From contig JAJAYG010000180.1 in the NCBI GenBank assembly GCA_026786335.1, positions 1 to 6,505 on the forward strand: 6,505 nucleotides of DNA, read 5' to 3'. This document shows positions 5,858 to 6,505 of the stretch, piece by piece. A program made the position numbers and the translations under genes. The first letter of the stretch is position 1. Every line of letters starts with the position of its first letter. The notes below the pieces were generated by a model. It saw nothing but the letters and a program-made list of their open reading frames with translations, was not told the origin of the DNA and ran no database searches. The DNA comes from Chitinophagales bacterium. GTDB taxonomy: Bacteria; Bacteroidota; Bacteroidia; Chitinophagales; UBA10324.

Positions 5858-6052
5858 ATGATGCTTACAAAAAAGAAAGTGTTCAATTCTTTTAAAGACC
5901 TCCCCGAGAATTTTTCTGTAGAGGAACTTTTAGATCGAATAATTTTTCTTCAAAAGATTGAAGCCGGATTACTTGATTCTGCAAATGGAAATACTTTCTC
6001 TACTGCTGAGGCAAAGAAAAGAATGAAGAAATGGTTGACACCAATTGAATAG
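5858..6052 (+). CDS. Small antitoxin-like protein without an adjacent toxin
   Basis: A 64-residue, strongly charged, probably all-helical protein. The middle VEELLDRIIFLQKIEAGLLD (residues 21-40), followed by a short hinge and then FSTAEAKKRMKKWL (47-60), is the pattern of Bacteroidota antitoxins that normally precede a RelE/ParE-family toxin gene. By that family logic it would be a short-lived cytoplasmic protein that binds and blocks a ribosome- or gyrase-directed toxin, and may repress its own promoter. Here the next 51 bases carry no reading frame and the following gene is antisense, so no toxin is present downstream. Start: ATG at 5858 or the adjacent ATG at 5861; both fit the strong promoter. 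It could be a relic of a lost pair, or act on a toxin encoded elsewhere. Family assignment is by pattern and moderately sure. Confidence 0.65.
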   Translation: MMLTKKKVFNSFKDLPENFSVEELLDRIIFLQKIEAGLLDSANGNTFSTAEAKKRMKKWLTPIE

Positions 6053-6103
6053 ACAGATTTTTGTTATTAGAAAAGCATTTTATTATTAATTGATTTTTTT
6101 TTT

Positions 6104-6505
6104 TCACTGCTTCAATAATTTTTTTGTGATTGTTCCAATAGGAGTTTTTAACTCTACCAAATAAACACCTGCCACAAAAGGTGTGAGATCAAAATTGATT
6201 TGATGGCGCGCTGCATTTAGTTTTTCTTTTCTCAATATTCTCCCTTGTAAGTCGTACAAAATAATACTTGCTTCATTTTGTGATGCAGGAAGATTATAGT
6301 TGATGATGGTTTGCTCATGTGCAGGATTGGGAAATAGTTGCATCTCCAATGCATCATTTATTTCAAATGTACCAATGTTAGTAAAGCAATTTGGAACGAG
6401 ACAACCGTTGCTATCGAGTTTTACTAACCATACATCTTGGGAGTAGATGCCGAGTGAATCGTACCAATGATAAGCAGAGCCACTGATGATAAAACCTTTA
6501 TCCCA
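6104..6505 (-). CDS. T9SS-secreted protein, C-terminal part with type A sorting domain (truncated by window edge)
   Basis: The minus-strand frame is open from the right edge to TGA at 6104-6106, giving the last 133 residues; the start lies outside the window. The visible N-terminal part includes FIISGSAYHWYDSLG and DVWLVKLDSNG, typical of the last blade of beta-propeller-like repeats in surface proteins of this phylum. The end is a Por-secretion-system type A sorting domain: MQLFPNPAHEQTIINY, IILYDLQGR, FVAGVYLVEL and a basic tail KKLLKQ. By family knowledge this tail directs export through the T9SS outer-membrane channel and is cleaved, with the protein released or anchored at the surface. 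The function of the whole protein cannot be told. An 11-base T run (6094-6104) abuts the stop codon. Confidence 0.92.
   Translation of the reverse strand, partial: WDKGFIISGSAYHWYDSLGIYSQDVWLVKLDSNGCLVPNCFTNIGTFEINDALEMQLFPNPAHEQTIINYNLPASQNEASIILYDLQGRILRKEKLNAARHQINFDLTPFVAGVYLVELKTPIGTITKKLLKQ

Noticed and set aside
5568..5886. Minus-strand open frames after mqnC
   Set aside because: They run through the C-rich hairpin, giving the well-known spurious PLSFFGEGPGV/LFRRGAGGE-type translations, and overlap the end of mqnC antisense.
6053..6103. Possible toxin gene after the antitoxin-like gene
   Set aside because: The gap is only 51 bases, very T-rich, and has no start codon followed by a meaningful frame.

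Overview
The window reads as an AT-rich chromosomal segment from a member of the phylum Bacteroidota. Three things support this. There is a C-terminal type IX secretion (T9SS) sorting domain at the right edge. Exact matches to the Bacteroidota promoter -7 box TAnnTTTG (two with a TTTG -33 box 17 or 19 bp upstream) lie a few bases before start codons, without Shine-Dalgarno sequences. C-rich/G-rich hairpin repeats typical of this phylum sit between genes. Genus cannot be fixed by eye.

Left end (1-680, no intact gene recognised): a decayed serine hydrolase (beta-lactamase/penicillin-binding-like family) on the minus strand, still showing its SMAK nucleophile motif but split by a one-base frameshift. 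It is followed by a GC-rich REP-like stem-loop and a 57-codon minus-strand open frame of unknown status.

Middle: an alpha/beta-hydrolase esterase (681-1589, +) converges on an M16 zinc peptidase subunit (1654-2892, -), with two hairpins in the 64-bp gap. The gap after the peptidase start (2893-3230) holds its promoter and a 161-bp MITE-like element with 13-bp perfect terminal inverted repeats. Next comes the most striking structure: an AAA_14/DUF4143-type ATPase (3231-4433, +) bracketed by two pairs of near-identical 24-bp palindromes, two immediately upstream and two immediately downstream. All four have the same core orientation, and each contains an exact -7 box. The block looks like a self-contained regulatory or mobile cassette of about 1.3 kb, placed just upstream of the separate promoter of the next gene.

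Right: mqnC (4560-5681, +), the radical SAM cyclase of the futalosine menaquinone pathway, has its own good promoter and is followed by a C-rich hairpin. A small antitoxin-like gene (5858-6052, +) has a near-ideal promoter but no toxin beside it. The window ends in the 3' part of a T9SS-secreted protein (6104-6505, -).

The genes do not form one pathway: they face different ways, have separate promoters and are divided by repeats, as expected of an accessory or reshuffled stretch around a housekeeping gene (mqnC).
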